Origin: Mitosporidium daphniae
Taxonomy: Eukaryota > Microsporidia
DNA length: 27,994 bases
Reading direction: 5' to 3'
Assembly (NCBI RefSeq): GCF_000760515.2
Contig: NW_013546162.1
Location: 1 to 27,994, forward strand
The translations under genes and the position numbers were made by a program. Below are positions 1 through 10,800 of the stretch, in pieces (positions within the stretch are counted from its first letter, which is position 1; each line of letters starts with the position of its first letter). The notes under the pieces were generated by a model that was not told the DNA's origin, searched no databases, and saw nothing but the letters and a program-made list of their open reading frames with translations.

Positions 1-75
1 TCTGACACCTGGGATTCATGTTCTGACACCTGGGATTCATGTTCTGACACCTGGGATTCATGCTCTGACACATGG
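1..75 (-). repeat. 21-bp tandem repeat coding for SEHESQV
   Basis: At least three near-identical 21-bp units begin at the window's first base and continue beyond it; a diverged copy lies at 64-84. On the minus strand they read in frame with the PMT gene as the heptapeptide SEHESQV. The 21-bp period preserves the reading frame, so copy number can change without breaking the protein. Confidence 0.95.
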
Positions 76-1708
76 AATTCTTCGTTATCAACGGATTCGT
101 GCTCAGTATTGACATCTTGGTCTTGTTCGTTCGGACCGGCTTGATCTTGTTCTTTTGGGCCGGCTTGATCTTGTTCCATAACAGGCGAGACTTGGTCGTT
201 TAACAAGCTTTGCCCCGGTTCATCAGAACCGTCCCCAGAAACGCTTTCTGAATATTGGTCTGGAAGTGCAAATATGTACTGAGAGGCAATGGGCATTTCA
301 TCGTATCTATTTTTAGCTCTGAATGCGTTGAATACTTCATCTTCATCCGCATCGTTTAGCTCGTTCCCCTGGCTATCTGTAATCCGAATGATCCAGTCAT
401 CATTGGTATCGCCAAAAGAACGCACATCGTCAAGAAGACCGTAACACGAGACTTCCCAATGGTGCTCCTTGTTTGAAAGAGGCGGAGAAACTACATGCGA
501 ATGCAGGCTTCTTCGAGTAAGGTGATGCACCAGTCGTATTCGATCCCCGTTTCGAAGTGGAACAAATGGATCAAGATCGTGAGGCGCGCTGAGATTTCCA
601 GGCCACATGTTCCACCTGTATTGCTTCCTAAAGGGATCCGGGTATCGAGGCAAAACTATCCATTCATTGTTCAGATCGGAAAAAGGATACAATGTCACTT
701 GCTGCTGCTCAGAACCTTCTGGGTAAAGATGCGAGTGCGAGTGAAGAAAACTCTTTTGAGAAAAATGGCGGATAGTCACTATGCTTCCATATCCCACGGG
801 AGCGTTGGTCGGTGGGAGAATGTGGCTACCTTGCAGAGACTGCTGGAATAGCAAAGACATGGACGAGGCTCCTGGACCGGCCTTTGTCAGCATCTTGAAA
901 TGCATCCAGAAAGAGCCAACGTAGATTAGCACCGGGACAACAAGCAGGGCAAAAAATCTGGCCAAAAAATGGAGCGAGAAACGATTAATGGAAACTACTC
1001 GCGGGCTGCTGAACAGCTGCCAAAGATCAAACAGCGTGGCAAGACCAACGGTGGCCACAGTAAACAGACCTGCCCATTTACAACTGGAAGCGCATCCGAT
1101 GCAGATGCCTGTCCCCATCAAGAAGATCCACCAACCCGGTGAGAATGGATCCCTTCTCTTTTTCTGAAAATACATGTAGAAACAAATGGCAGCTGCAGAC
1201 GAAAATATAAGGTACGCGTCCAGAAAGACAAACCGAAATTGCGTTGTCAGTGCATTTTCGAACAAAACTAAAAGAGCGCCAAAAATCGAATATTCCACCT
1301 CAAGGCCCAGCCCAACACAAGTCAAAAACATCACGGGCACAAGCAGAGTGCCCAAAACGGCAGGCAGTAGCCGCAACCCAACATATGGAACATCTGCTTC
1401 CAAGTAATCGAGGCCAATGAGGTCGAAATTGAAATCTTCCGGAAGACCTAAAAGCCAGGAAAGCCCTGCAATCAGCATCTTGGCTCCGGGGGGGTGCACA
1501 TCCAAAAAAAAGGTGCCCTTTTGATATTGCTGTGCAAATCCGCCAAAATGGACCTCATCAAACCTAGCAACAATTAGAATACAGATTCCTACACCACAGA
1601 TGAAGGATGGCTCAACAATGCCAGCTTAAATATGGCAGCAATGCCGGTCAATACAATACAAATATAAAAGCTCTGAAATCCTTTCCCAGAACTTCCCTCC
1701 TTGGTCAT
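1..1708 (-). CDS. Protein O-mannosyltransferase (PMT family), partial at left edge
   Basis: Transfers mannose from dolichyl-phosphate mannose to Ser/Thr of secretory proteins in the ER membrane. Exons are 1593..1708 and 1..1563, joined across a 29-nt intron (1564..1592, GTAGGA...CTAG, branch-like TTCTAAT). Splicing creates the family signature HPSSVV-FDEVHFGGF, with the catalytic-loop DE pair at residues 41-42, followed by DVHPPGAKML. Several hydrophobic membrane segments follow. Two MIR repeats are visible: one with YGSIVTIRH, LHSH and YPEGSEQQQVT near residues 290-345, the other with GDRIRLVH and LHSH near 370-440. Where a third MIR is normally found, a long acidic Gln/Glu/Asp/Ser insert begins and runs off the window, ending in heptad repeats. 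The ATG at 1708 is the first in frame and gives a short cytosolic tail before the first membrane helix. The subfamily (PMT1/2/4) was not resolved. Confidence 0.93.
116..185 (-). repeat. 24-bp imperfect repeat coding for EQDQAGP(K/N)
   Basis: Two full units and a partial third code for the octapeptide EQDQAGP followed by K or N, in the same acidic insert of the PMT gene and just before the SEHESQV array. The repeat type differs from the neighbouring array, so the insert seems to grow by independent local duplications. Confidence 0.8.
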
Positions 1709-2155
1709 GATGGCGAGAATTCAAAACGACCTTTGATGCATGAAAGATGCAATGCACTTTATTTACCAGTTGGTGATCCACTATCGGCAACAGATGTCTT
1801 AAACAAGCGATCATCATTATCAATGATCGCCAAACAGATCATATTTCGAAAATTAAAATTACAGGCTAGCATTAAAATTAAACTTTGGCGCATTAACAGA
1901 ACAATTTGTCGATATCAGCTGATTGGATAATTTTATCCCAGCAACAGAATGCTAGGCGACGAAATGTATGTGCGCCAAATGGGTATTAGAAGCATGGTAT
2001 GGCTGTCCTCAGTAAAGTTAGCGAGCGGCGCAGAAGGTAAAGATGGATGTTTAATTTTTTGTTATTTCATGTTTTTTACGCAAAATGTGATGTTTAAATG
2101 TCTCTCTTCCCATTAGAACCCTTGTCGTTGCACCCGCACATTGTAAAGATCGCTA

Positions 2156-2166
2156 CCTAACCCTAA
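2156..2166. promoter_or_regulatory. Telomere-like (telobox) motif CCTAACCCTAA
   Basis: About two TTAGGG-type units on the minus strand, roughly 300 bp upstream of CDC25 and 450 bp upstream of PMT. In fungi, TTAGGG-type boxes in promoters can bind Tbf1-like factors; that role is inferred here. It could also act as the branch region of an unproven intron. Confidence 0.35.
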
Positions 2167-2206
2167 GACCATTTATCAGACTCGAGTGATTATCATCTCC
2201 GAACGT

Positions 2207-2327
2207 TCCTCATCATCCTCATCATCGTAATCATCCTCATAATCGTAATCATCCTCATAATCGTAATCATCCTCATCATCGTAATCATCCTCATAATCGT
2301 AATCATCCTCATCATCTCCATCATCAA
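2207..2327. repeat. Imperfect 18-bp/trinucleotide repeat (TCATCC/TCGTAA)
   Basis: Repeated CATCCTCATAATCGTAAT-like units occupy about 120 bp. The plus strand reading is interrupted by stops. On the minus strand the tract is open and would code for an Asp/Glu/Tyr-rich chain (DDYDYE units) from a stop at 2424-2426 down to a TGA at 2176-2178, but without an ATG. It is probably non-coding or UTR. A small spliced acidic protein cannot be excluded. Confidence 0.7.
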
Positions 2328-2464
2328 CACTGTATCTTATCTGTATCTGCCCAGCTGCTTGATTCTGTTGATAAAAAGATACATCCCTAATTTGCTTATA
2401 TAGTAATTCGGAACTTGATCTGCTTAATCATTTGCACAGATATATCGATCGATCAAGCGATCTA

Positions 2465-3847
2465 ATGGATAGCCGCGAGCTTTTTGGAAGTGACCCGGAG
2501 AATTTTGGGAAACCCCATGGGCACTGCCATTTATACCTGGGTTCGGTACTTTGCCTTCCGCGTACCCCTTTGATCCCGAGGAGTCATTCCGTTTCTGACC
2601 ATGTTGAGTGTGAAAATCTTTTGCATGCACCCAGTTTTGGGAATGAGGAGGACCCTTCAGACCTTTGTATGGCGTCTCCCAGTGCCCGAAAAAGATGTAT
2701 CCCAGAGGCCGAACTCATCAATAGAACGACCCTCCTTTCGCACTGGAGCATTACAAAGTCAGCCCCTTTGTTTGCCAAATGTTCATCCTCTTTACCTTCG
2801 CTGTGTACGCCTGAGGATTCCCCAAAGTCCACTTTGGACACCCTTTTTGCATATTTCCGGCGCTCTTCGCCAAAGTCTCCAATTACGGGCGTCTCTTGTA
2901 ACGCCAGCGAGGAAACCTTGATACCGCTTCGCCCCATTTCAATGAATCTCACCCATGCAATGACACCAGAAATGTCACCTTCGAAAGCCGAAGCAGGCAC
3001 CATGCATTTGCAGCAAAACTTCGGAATTCCAGCCAAACTTGCAGCCAAGGCGGTTTCGCAATCAATTGCATTACCACGGTACGCAAAATCGCTTACGCGC
3101 TCGCCCCTGAAAACGGCGACGCAACGAAAAGTTGTCCGTCCTGCATGCAGATCGCCGATGCCACGACGACTTATCTCGTCGCTCGATAACTATGCCACAC
3201 CATCTTGTGTGGAGCTGCAGGATGAGGCGATACCGTTGGGACTACCCATACTCGATGTCAGATCAAAGGAAGCGATCCCACGGATTTCGCCAGAAACTCT
3301 GGCTAGCTTACTTGAGGGCGAATATGCGACGACCTACTCTACAATCCATATCATCGACGCTCGTTTCCCGTACGAGTACCATGGCGGACACGTTGCAGGA
3401 GCACTTTCTTGCTCGTCCACAAACACTTTGGAGTCGATTTTCTTTAACGAGACCATTCTAAATCAGCAGGATGCCGTTCAAAATCGGACAGCAATTATAT
3501 TTCATTGCGAGTTTAGCTCACATCGGGCACCTTCGCTTGCCCTTTTTATGCGCAAGCGGGACCGTTCTCTAAATGCATATCCAAAGCTTTTCTATCCGGA
3601 GCTTTACATCCTGCATGGAGGATATCGCGAGTTTTTCAGGCGGTACGTGGGATATTGCCAGCCACCACAATATCGTCAGATGCATGATCCTGCATTCAAA
3701 GACGAGCTCCGGATTGAGATGCGGCTCTTCCGAGCAGCCTCCGCGCGCCATGCAAGGCATTCCTTCCTACTGGATCCAGCCATAGAGGATCCTACTAGCG
3801 AGGAGGAAGATGACCATAGCCTTTCTCTCGCGTTCGATGCGAGCTAA
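2465..3847 (+). CDS. CDC25: CDC25-family M-phase inducer dual-specificity phosphatase
   Basis: Removes inhibitory phosphates from cyclin-dependent kinase at the G2/M step. The 460-aa protein has a long Ser/Pro-rich N-terminal regulatory half with several SP/TP sites (for example SPKSP and SPSK), and a C-terminal rhodanese-like catalytic domain. Diagnostic motifs in order are IDARFPYEYHGGHVAGAL, the CX5R loop HCEFSSHRAP (catalytic Cys348, Arg354), and FYPELYILHGGYREFF. An acidic tail follows. I chose the ATG at 2465; the frame opens slightly upstream but only with TTG. There is no intron. It lies head to head with PMT across a long gap and 130 bp ahead of NAA15 on the same strand. The phosphatase assignment is secure; regulation by phosphorylation of the N-terminal half is inferred from the family. 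Confidence 0.94.
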   Translation: MDSRELFGSDPENFGKPHGHCHLYLGSVLCLPRTPLIPRSHSVSDHVECENLLHAPSFGNEEDPSDLCMASPSARKRCIPEAELINRTTLLSHWSITKSAPLFAKCSSSLPSLCTPEDSPKSTLDTLFAYFRRSSPKSPITGVSCNASEETLIPLRPISMNLTHAMTPEMSPSKAEAGTMHLQQNFGIPAKLAAKAVSQSIALPRYAKSLTRSPLKTATQRKVVRPACRSPMPRRLISSLDNYATPSCVELQDEAIPLGLPILDVRSKEAIPRISPETLASLLEGEYATTYSTIHIIDARFPYEYHGGHVAGALSCSSTNTLESIFFNETILNQQDAVQNRTAIIFHCEFSSHRAPSLALFMRKRDRSLNAYPKLFYPELYILHGGYREFFRRYVGYCQPPQYRQMHDPAFKDELRIEMRLFRAASARHARHSFLLDPAIEDPTSEEEDDHSLSLAFDAS

Positions 3848-3946
3848 AGACCTTGGGTCAATTTTGTTTTTGGGGCTTGGGACTGTATATACATTATACC
3901 ACTAGAGACGCATCATCAAATCCTTTCATTAAATTCTAAATTCCAA

Positions 3947-3962
3947 CTTTAAATTTTAAAGC
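3947..3962 (+). promoter_or_regulatory. A/T core motif CTTTAAATTTTAAAGC upstream of NAA15
   Basis: A near-palindromic TTTAAATTTTAAA lies 16 nt before the NAA15 ATG. The same type of motif is found close to the starts of several other genes here. A core-promoter or transcription start role is inferred. Confidence 0.45.
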
Positions 3963-3977
3963 TCCACATTATTTGCC

Positions 3978-6240
3978 ATGAGCTCTGGGAGCTCATTGTC
4001 CAAGCCTCCTCTTGCGGCCAAAGACGCTGCCGCGTTTAAGTCGCTGCTGATGCTCTTTGAAAACAAGCTATACAAAAAGGCTCTGAAACAAGCCGAACAA
4101 ATCCTGCGTGCACATCCCGAACATGGCGGTATTTCCCCATTTTTATTGTAGAGACACTTGCTGTAAAGGGGCTGGTGTTGGCGCACCTTGCAATGGACTC
4201 CACATCCTCCACAGACAAAGATTCTTCTGCAGCCAAAAATGAAGCCGCGGCCAGGGTTACACCAGAGGTGGACCCGCTGGAGTTGATCAAGGCCGGAGTA
4301 AGACTTGATACAACATCGTTCATATGTTGGCAGGTGCTCGGTCTTTATCATCGTCTGAAACGGAATTTTGCCGAAACTTTACGCTGCTACAAAACTGCTC
4401 TTCGTTTCGAACCACATCAACCTACCATTTTAAGGGACTCTGCGCTTCTCCAAGCGCACGAGCGTCAGTTTGCAGCTCTTGTTGAGTCACGTAACATGCT
4501 TTTGAGGATCAACGCCAGTGAGGGTGGCGCTGCAAATGCTGGCCAAATGTGGCGTGCGCTTTCCATCGCCTATGCTATGGCCGGCCAGCCGGAGGCCGCC
4601 TTGCGCGCACTTGAGGCCTCCTTCGCTACAAAGGAACAGCAGCAAGACACTCACTGTGCCCCGGGGACGCGTTCAGAGTTGATGCGGTTTAAATGGAAGC
4701 TAGAGGCTCTCGCTGGCCACCCTACTACGGCCAGGGTCACTGATAATGTAAACATTGAGGACGCCCCCATTGCAGACGCGGACTTACAGGACGAGGCTGT
4801 TGCGCTATATAGCCCGGATGAAACCCTCCGAGCATTGGCTTGTTCACGGCGCCTTGAGCGCAATCCAGATTTGCCCGTCAGTTCGGCCTTGGTCGAGCAC
4901 CAGAATGCTGTTGTGGGGCACACTTCAGATGCATTGGCACTCGGTCGAAAACTAGAGGTTGCCGTCAAGACTGGCAACATCGAATCTTTTGGTCTTGTTT
5001 TCACTTCACTGTTGAATGAGGGTTTACTGGAGAGAGCCCCCATTTCTCTATTCAAGCTGGTGACCATCGCGGCGTTTGATCAGAAACCTTCGCACATCGA
5101 TGTGCGGACCATACACCAAACCATCTCGAATCTGCTTTCCGAACGCCAGTCATCACTTGCTACTGTGATTTTTCAAGCGCTACTACTGGACGCCATCGGA
5201 AACAGCATTGAAGCTCTCGGTCTGATTTCTAGCGCAATTGGCCCCCACCACCCCAAAGGCGTCGTTGCCGAGGGCGATACCCAAGTTTCTGTCGACAATG
5301 ACACCGTGAACGCTATTGCCCCGGCTACGGAAAACATTCATTTGCTTGTAGATGCCTTCACAGTGCGTGCCAAAATACACAAGGTATTTTATTTTGTTAA
5401 CGCTAGCACCTGGGACTGTATCGTGCAGCAGCAGATGATGCTATCGCGGCTTCAAAGCTTGCTTGTGGCGATCGTTCGCTCACGATATTTGCAATTCGGC
5501 ATTTGCTTCGTGCAGACAAAGTCTCCGAGGTGGAGCATATCCATCTTCCAATTCTTTTCAAGAAGCCTATGGAAGAAATCCGCGAACTTCAAGTGGCATG
5601 GTATCTCGTTCGTGCAGGCGAGGCATTTTGGCGCTTGGGACGCACCGATGAGGCTGTCGAGGCATGGTCCTTTGTCGCATTGTCCTTCCTTGGCACTTCG
5701 CTTGCTGATGATGTTTTTGATTTTCATGGCTATGCGCTTCGCCGATGCGCCCTTGTGGGGTACATGGAATTGCTCACGGCAACGCCGCCTTCCAAAGCCC
5801 CTATACTCCACAAACATCCCACCTGGCAGCGTGCAGCATGCAACCTGCTGCATGCTGCAATTGTGTCCACTAACAAAGACTCCACTGGAGATGCCATAAT
5901 TGATGGAGCATCATCCCGTTCAAGCTCTTTCCCCAGTTGTCAAACGAGCAGCTCAAAAACGACAACAAACGGCTCCGTCGTTGCAGACCAAATAGCAAAG
6001 CTCGTTCAAGAGCTCGCTCATTTTGAGCACGAGGCGTNCCCGTCGATACCGCCAAAATTGGCTCTACGCCGCCGGATTCTTCTTTGGCTATACGAGGATA
6101 ATGGACATCGCATCCTGCCGTTTTTGCGCACGGAACGCTTCCCTAAAAAACTCGCCACGCGCGTTGAACCCTTAATTTCTGAGCTACAAAAGCATGGTTG
6201 CGGCACGGGGCTCCTGCCCCTCATATTTACACTTGTCTAA
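3978..6240 (+). CDS. NAA15: N-terminal acetyltransferase A auxiliary subunit (NAA15/Nat1)
   Basis: Tetratricopeptide scaffold that holds the catalytic subunit NAA10 at the ribosome to acetylate protein N-termini. Exons are 3978..4128, 4152..5383 and 5407..6240 (738 aa; the family is usually about 850). Both introns are 23 nt (4129..4151 and 5384..5406, each GTATTT...TAG). Splicing restores family sequence: HG-ETLAVKGLVLAHL at the first junction and RAKIHK-HLGLYRAAADDAI at the second. TPR-like helices run throughout, for example WQVLGLYHRLKRNFAETLRCYKTAL. The C-terminal mark DVFDFHGYALRRCALVGYMELL matches the conserved DFH-Y-R segment of NAA15. A charged, Ser-rich region replaces the usual Lys-rich linker. 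One ambiguous base (6038) makes one residue uncertain. The gene converges on CorA with an 81-bp gap. Confidence 0.88.
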
Positions 6241-6244
6241 TAAA
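6239..6244 (+). terminator. AATAAA overlapping the NAA15 stop codon
   Basis: The stop TAA at 6238-6240 runs directly into TAAA, forming TAATAAA. This is a probable polyadenylation signal implying a very short 3' UTR. Similar overlaps occur at other genes in the window. Confidence 0.5.
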
Positions 6245-6321
6245 TCTCAAGCCAAATTGGATTGATCGCGCTCCTGGTGCCGATGGGCTTCCTCATTAAC
6301 TTTATAATAAATTTAAACACT

Positions 6322-7623
6322 TCAGAACATGCGCGAGCGCCACGCAACATAGGCAAGGCATCCGAAAAGCCCAAACATCGTCATCATGACCAGAGCAAAG
6401 GGTCCCAGCTGCGTGATGCCGACACCCGGCTGCAGAGGCAACGGCACATTCATCCCCATGATGCCGGCAAGCAATGTCAATGGAAGGAAGATCACAGTAA
6501 AGACTGTCAGCCGTTTGACGACTTCATTCATCCGATTAGAGGCATCCGTTAGTTCGATCGATATTTGTGCAAGGTAGTTGGAGTGCGCCGTGTTAAGCGT
6601 ATCGCGAAAGTGTTCCAGAGACTGTCCCAGGGACAGTACATGGTCTTGTGCGTCTCGCATGTAAAGCAGTGTCCGTGGCGTGCCGCGTACCGGCACGGGG
6701 GCGCCTGTTCCGGGGGCCCCCGGGTATTTTGTTTGCCCCACATCACCAAGCAATTTGAGCCCGACAGACTTGAAAAGCTCGCGCTTTGGAAGCAGAATCC
6801 GTAGCAGCGCTGTCGTTGCCTTGCGTGCGATGCCGATTCGCNGGACCATGTCTGATTTGTCCGCCTGAGAAAGCAGCAGAACCAGATCATCGATGGAATC
6901 GACTTCAAACTCTAGCGCTTTGGTAAGGGGAATCAGTGCGTCTACAAAGTCGTCCAAAAGTGCATATAGGATCCAATCTGGCGAGGCAGGAGCCGAATTC
7001 GAGCCGCCGGTTGCAGAGATCGCTGGAGGGGCGAATGGATTGTTTGAAGCAATCGCAGCATCCAGGCGCCGCAATACGCGCGAGACATGGTGCGAAATAG
7101 GGCGTGGGTGCATCGAAATGATGCCCCGCTCAGAAATGCCAATGTAAATGTAGGCCGGGTCCACGGTGCTGCTTGTATCTCCGGCTGTGGCAATTGTTGA
7201 GACAACAATAAAAAGGTAATGATCAAACAGCTCGCATTTTTCGCGCGTATCCATCTCCACAATGTCTTCAATGGTAAGCGGGTGAAAGCCGCCTCCGGGC
7301 ACCATCGCCTGGCCACAGGTTATGATATCCTCCCTACTCGGAGAGGTCATGTCGATCCAAAAGGAGGCCTCTTCCGGCAACGTGTGTAGCGCAGACATGA
7401 GCCCAGTGCAGTCTTCAAAAAATTGAGCCTTTATGGAGTCCGAGTACAGCGTAAATCGTGGTTGCCCACCAAGATACGAGGAAATAGCGGTACGCCGACC
7501 GCCACTGGTCTTCCGATCCAAATAGTCGTCTGCCTGCTTCACGTTTGTACCTCCTCCGTTTCCATCTGTGAAGAGGCTCTTGGTAGGGTGTGGGCTCTGC
7601 TGGGGATTGGAGGAAGGATGCAT
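6322..7623 (-). CDS. CorA-type Mg2+ transporter (ALR/MNR2-like)
   Basis: Magnesium channel of the CorA superfamily. The 433-aa protein has a hydrophilic N-terminus and a soluble funnel domain with HPLTIEDIVEMDTREKCELFDHYLFIV, typical of eukaryotic ALR/MNR2-type CorA proteins. A long helix region ends in ISIELTDASNRMNEVVKRLTVFTVIFLPLTLLAGIMGMN (described by its key residues: the selectivity motif G390-M391-N392 at the end of TM1). A second membrane helix near residues 412-427 ends in a basic tail. Plasma membrane versus vacuole cannot be decided. The ATG at 7623 is the first in frame after upstream stops. One ambiguous base (6842) leaves one residue undefined. A telomere-like motif lies about 70 bp upstream. 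Confidence 0.92.
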   Translation of the reverse strand: MHPSSNPQQSPHPTKSLFTDGNGGGTNVKQADDYLDRKTSGGRRTAISSYLGGQPRFTLYSDSIKAQFFEDCTGLMSALHTLPEEASFWIDMTSPSREDIITCGQAMVPGGGFHPLTIEDIVEMDTREKCELFDHYLFIVVSTIATAGDTSSTVDPAYIYIGISERGIISMHPRPISHHVSRVLRRLDAAIASNNPFAPPAISATGGSNSAPASPDWILYALLDDFVDALIPLTKALEFEVDSIDDLVLLLSQADKSDMVXRIGIARKATTALLRILLPKRELFKSVGLKLLGDVGQTKYPGAPGTGAPVPVRGTPRTLLYMRDAQDHVLSLGQSLEHFRDTLNTAHSNYLAQISIELTDASNRMNEVVKRLTVFTVIFLPLTLLAGIMGMNVPLPLQPGVGITQLGPFALVMMTMFGLFGCLAYVAWRSRMF

Positions 7624-7695
7624 TGGTGAAACGAAAATGAATTTGGATGCCGAAATTCAACATAAATTGGGGGTTCCACCAATGGGAATCCGGGC

Positions 7696-7707
7696 AGGGT
7701 TAGGGTT
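7696..7707. promoter_or_regulatory. Telomere-like motif AGGGTTAGGGTT upstream of CorA
   Basis: Two TTAGGG-type units lie in the 249-bp space between BRR2's 3' end and the CorA start, about 73 bp before the CorA ATG. A Tbf1-like binding role is inferred from fungal precedent. Nothing else in this gap was recognised. Confidence 0.4.
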
Positions 7708-7872
7708 GCAATGAAACACCAACTGCTCAAATCTTGATGCCATTGCAAGGTTCGGCGGCGCCATGCTACGCGCATCAATAGGCCGTTTAAATACTGCCGT
7801 TGCCTTAACGCGGCTCACACATCCCAATACATTTTTCCATTAATTTACTATAAGTTTGGTTGGGATTCGCGT

Positions 7873-10800
7873 TTAATGTTCCGGTTCGCGTACATAAAGA
7901 GCGAGCTCGTAAAGCGAGGGGGTCTCGCCCAGAGGAACAGCCGAAATCAGCGATTGCACTTGATCCGGGGTAAGCCCTAGCTGCCGTCGTATCACATCAA
8001 CAGGATCTGCTCGTCCAGGCTTGCAGCCCTGGCGCAGAGCTTGGACTAGGTCCATTGCCGCAAGGGCTGTGGACAAGTAATTGGCATCCTCCCCACAACT
8101 GCTCTTCAGTAAGCAAATGTCGACAACCGCGCTCAGCAGCGAAACGCCAAATTTGACGTCCAAGGGCCCAGTTGCGTTAATAAAATCAACGCATGGCACC
8201 CTGATGTGACCAGCAGCACACGTGACCGTTGCTTGGGACAGAATGGCAAGCAGAGATTTGGCCCTCGTTGTTGGTAAAATGTTCGGCCAAACCATGGTGC
8301 GCAAAAGCTCGTCGCTCAGCCCATAATGAGTAGCCACACGTGCAAGTGTGGCAGGGGCATGGTCTGCGTGAGATTCTTTCTGCTGTGCCTCCTCGTCCAT
8401 GTCTAGTGCGCTCTCAAGCGCCTCGGAAAGCCGCTCGGCAAGGACAATCTCTGAACGCTCTGTCAAATGGTAAAAGTTTGGATTTGCCCGCATCCGTTCA
8501 AGCAACCAACTGTGCTGACATATGTAATCCATAGCCGCCTGCAAGGTTGCTTCATCCCCAGCATTAGATGCGAGAAGTGCAGCTGGAAGTGCCATGGCTA
8601 GTGATGGCATCAGGACAGATTCTCCAGGGGACATCATCATGCTTGTCGAGAGACCTTGGCTCTCGCAACTAAAGAGCACCGGGCCCATAGTGGCAGGTGC
8701 ACCCATGGCTAGTCCCAATCCGAACATACAGGCATTTTCCAACACGGCCGCCGTTTGCCATGCAATGATTTGCTTCAATCGGCAAATTTCGGTGGAGGCG
8801 ATGACCTCTCCTACCATCGAAAGTGGGGTGATGAGAATCGGGAGAAGCCCTCTATTGAAAGCCGTCCATCCAAGCGGATCGGCAGCATATGCGATGCCAG
8901 CTGCAAGCCATTCGAGATAATCGCATTTGACATCAGCCCCATCGCCAATCAATTCTGCGATGGCATCGGCATCAGTAGCCAAGGAAAGCTTGTTGCAACG
9001 AACATGGCGCATCAATGTGGCGGCCAGCGCGTTTGCAGCGTCCTCATCAGCGACGCAGAGTAACACGCTATCACGACTCGTTTGTGGGCCATTGTCTTCG
9101 ATGAGCGGAAGCAATGGTAAAAAAGCACTGTTTTTCTCTTCATTCTGGTCAACTCTCCAAAAGCGCACAACAGATGCCTGCGGTCGGCGATGCGGCAGGC
9201 GGAGAAGTCGGCCAGGGCTTGTCCCAACCCAGCGTCCAAGCGATCGTAATGAGGGCATGGTGGCAGGGGCCACAAGTAGCGACACAGAAGCATCTGCCAG
9301 AGCATGTATTTCTGTAAGCAAAAGCTCTTGGTACAGCATTTGAGACTCACTTATCACCCCCCATTCCATCACCAAGCGGACGGAAAATGGGAAAGAAGAC
9401 GCAGATACAGCACGAAGTAGTCCAAAAAGGAACGTGACTTCGCCCACTGCGACTACAGGCTTTTGGTGATCCGCATTTTCAAACAAGGAGGCAAGGGCCG
9501 ACGGAAGCGAATGCTTCTCATCCAAGAGCAACTGCCCGGGTTCAAAGAGCGCAGCCAAAGTGCGGCCCAACGCCACGCGCCTGCCACGCCATGGTGATGT
9601 GGCCAAAACCAGTTGCCTTTTCACTTTAGGTGTATCATCGATAAGAGCTACCTCTACAGGCTGTTCGCAAGCAATGGTCAAGCCTATGCCAAACTCCAGC
9701 AAACGCACCATAGTGGCTGCATCGGCAAGCAGCGAAAACGGTAACCCCACCACCAATGGCGAACACTCCAATCTTAAAAGCCACAGAACATGCCGCTCTA
9801 CGGCACTGAGCATGACGGTATGATCAGGGGAAGTGGTATCGGTTTTCATGCAATCCGTAACATTGGCCTGGCACATATAAAGGGCGCGAACCTGCTCCAA
9901 AGAGACTGGCGCAAGCTGTTCGATGCGCTTTAGTGGCACTTCCTCATCCGCAGGGAGTTGCAAGGCACGGAAAGAAATAGGTAGCCTCACGTCGCAGTGA
10001 TGAAACCTGTCTGAAAGCACGTGAATCATAATGGCTGGCGGCACAGGACGACCAATGGGTACACGAAGAGTGGCTGTTGTCACAGTTTCACGTAACAAGA
10101 GCCGTTGGTGGTGCAGGATTTTCTCGTCCTCCAGGTCGGTCAGAAACAGCCAAAATGCAATCGAATGGGATTCCGTACGCTGGATGGCAACATCAACGCG
10201 AAGAATATCTTGTGTCAAGGGGATCGCAGAGGCTGTGATCTCAATGCTCGGCAACACGCTCAAATCAATCTTCTGCGGGATCAAGGCAGCTAATTCACCG
10301 GGAGTCAGCAATCGTAGCTGTGCCAGGTTCAATTCGCGACGTTCAAGACGCGCAAGATCTGCTGCTGCGGTGGTTTCTTTGTCAAGCAGCTGGATGACTG
10401 GCGAACAAGTGGGCCAACACCGCAGTTCTACTGAGCGCGCAAGCAGCAAGGCGGTACGGGCCACTGCAAACAGACCCGCTCCACCGCCTCGATTTCCTCT
10501 CTCCATCACCGCAATTTCAAAGATAGCGCGAAGTAATCGCGGAGCTATTGCCGCCACATGAGCAGCATCCATTGCCATAGGCCCATCCTCCAATCCAACG
10601 CGACTGATTACGGCCTGCAGAAGCAATGCTGCTTTGTGTGTACGCTCCATAGGCACAGGTAGAAGCGAGGCAAGGCGATCGAGCGCCCCTTGTTCTTCCT
10701 CGCGGATTCGCGAAAGGGCGGCAAGCTCCATGGTGCGTGAAAGCAAAGAAAGCACTCGTTCATATGCCGATACGGCAGCAATCGATGCTCTTTCGCCCTG

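Larger units (their letters stand above)
1709..2464. other. Divergent intergenic region between PMT and CDC25
   Basis: This 756-bp gap has no recognised gene. It holds A/T-rich promoter-like motifs (1849-1861 and 1870-1883), a telomere-like CCTAACCCTAA at 2156-2166, and a trinucleotide-rich tract at 2207-2327 described separately. A TATATAAG-like element lies near 2394-2401 on the minus strand. A weak spliced reading frame starting at ATG 1949 (+) is discussed under findings. Confidence 0.6.

Noticed and set aside
2037-2178. SdhC-like motif (LHPHITIYQ) from a hypothetical splice
   Set aside because: The resemblance depends on two unproven introns, and the sequence after it is a trinucleotide repeat with stops rather than SdhC helices.
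2584-3048. 154-codon minus frame opposite CDC25
   Set aside because: Shadow of the CDC25 coding sequence, with no family resemblance.
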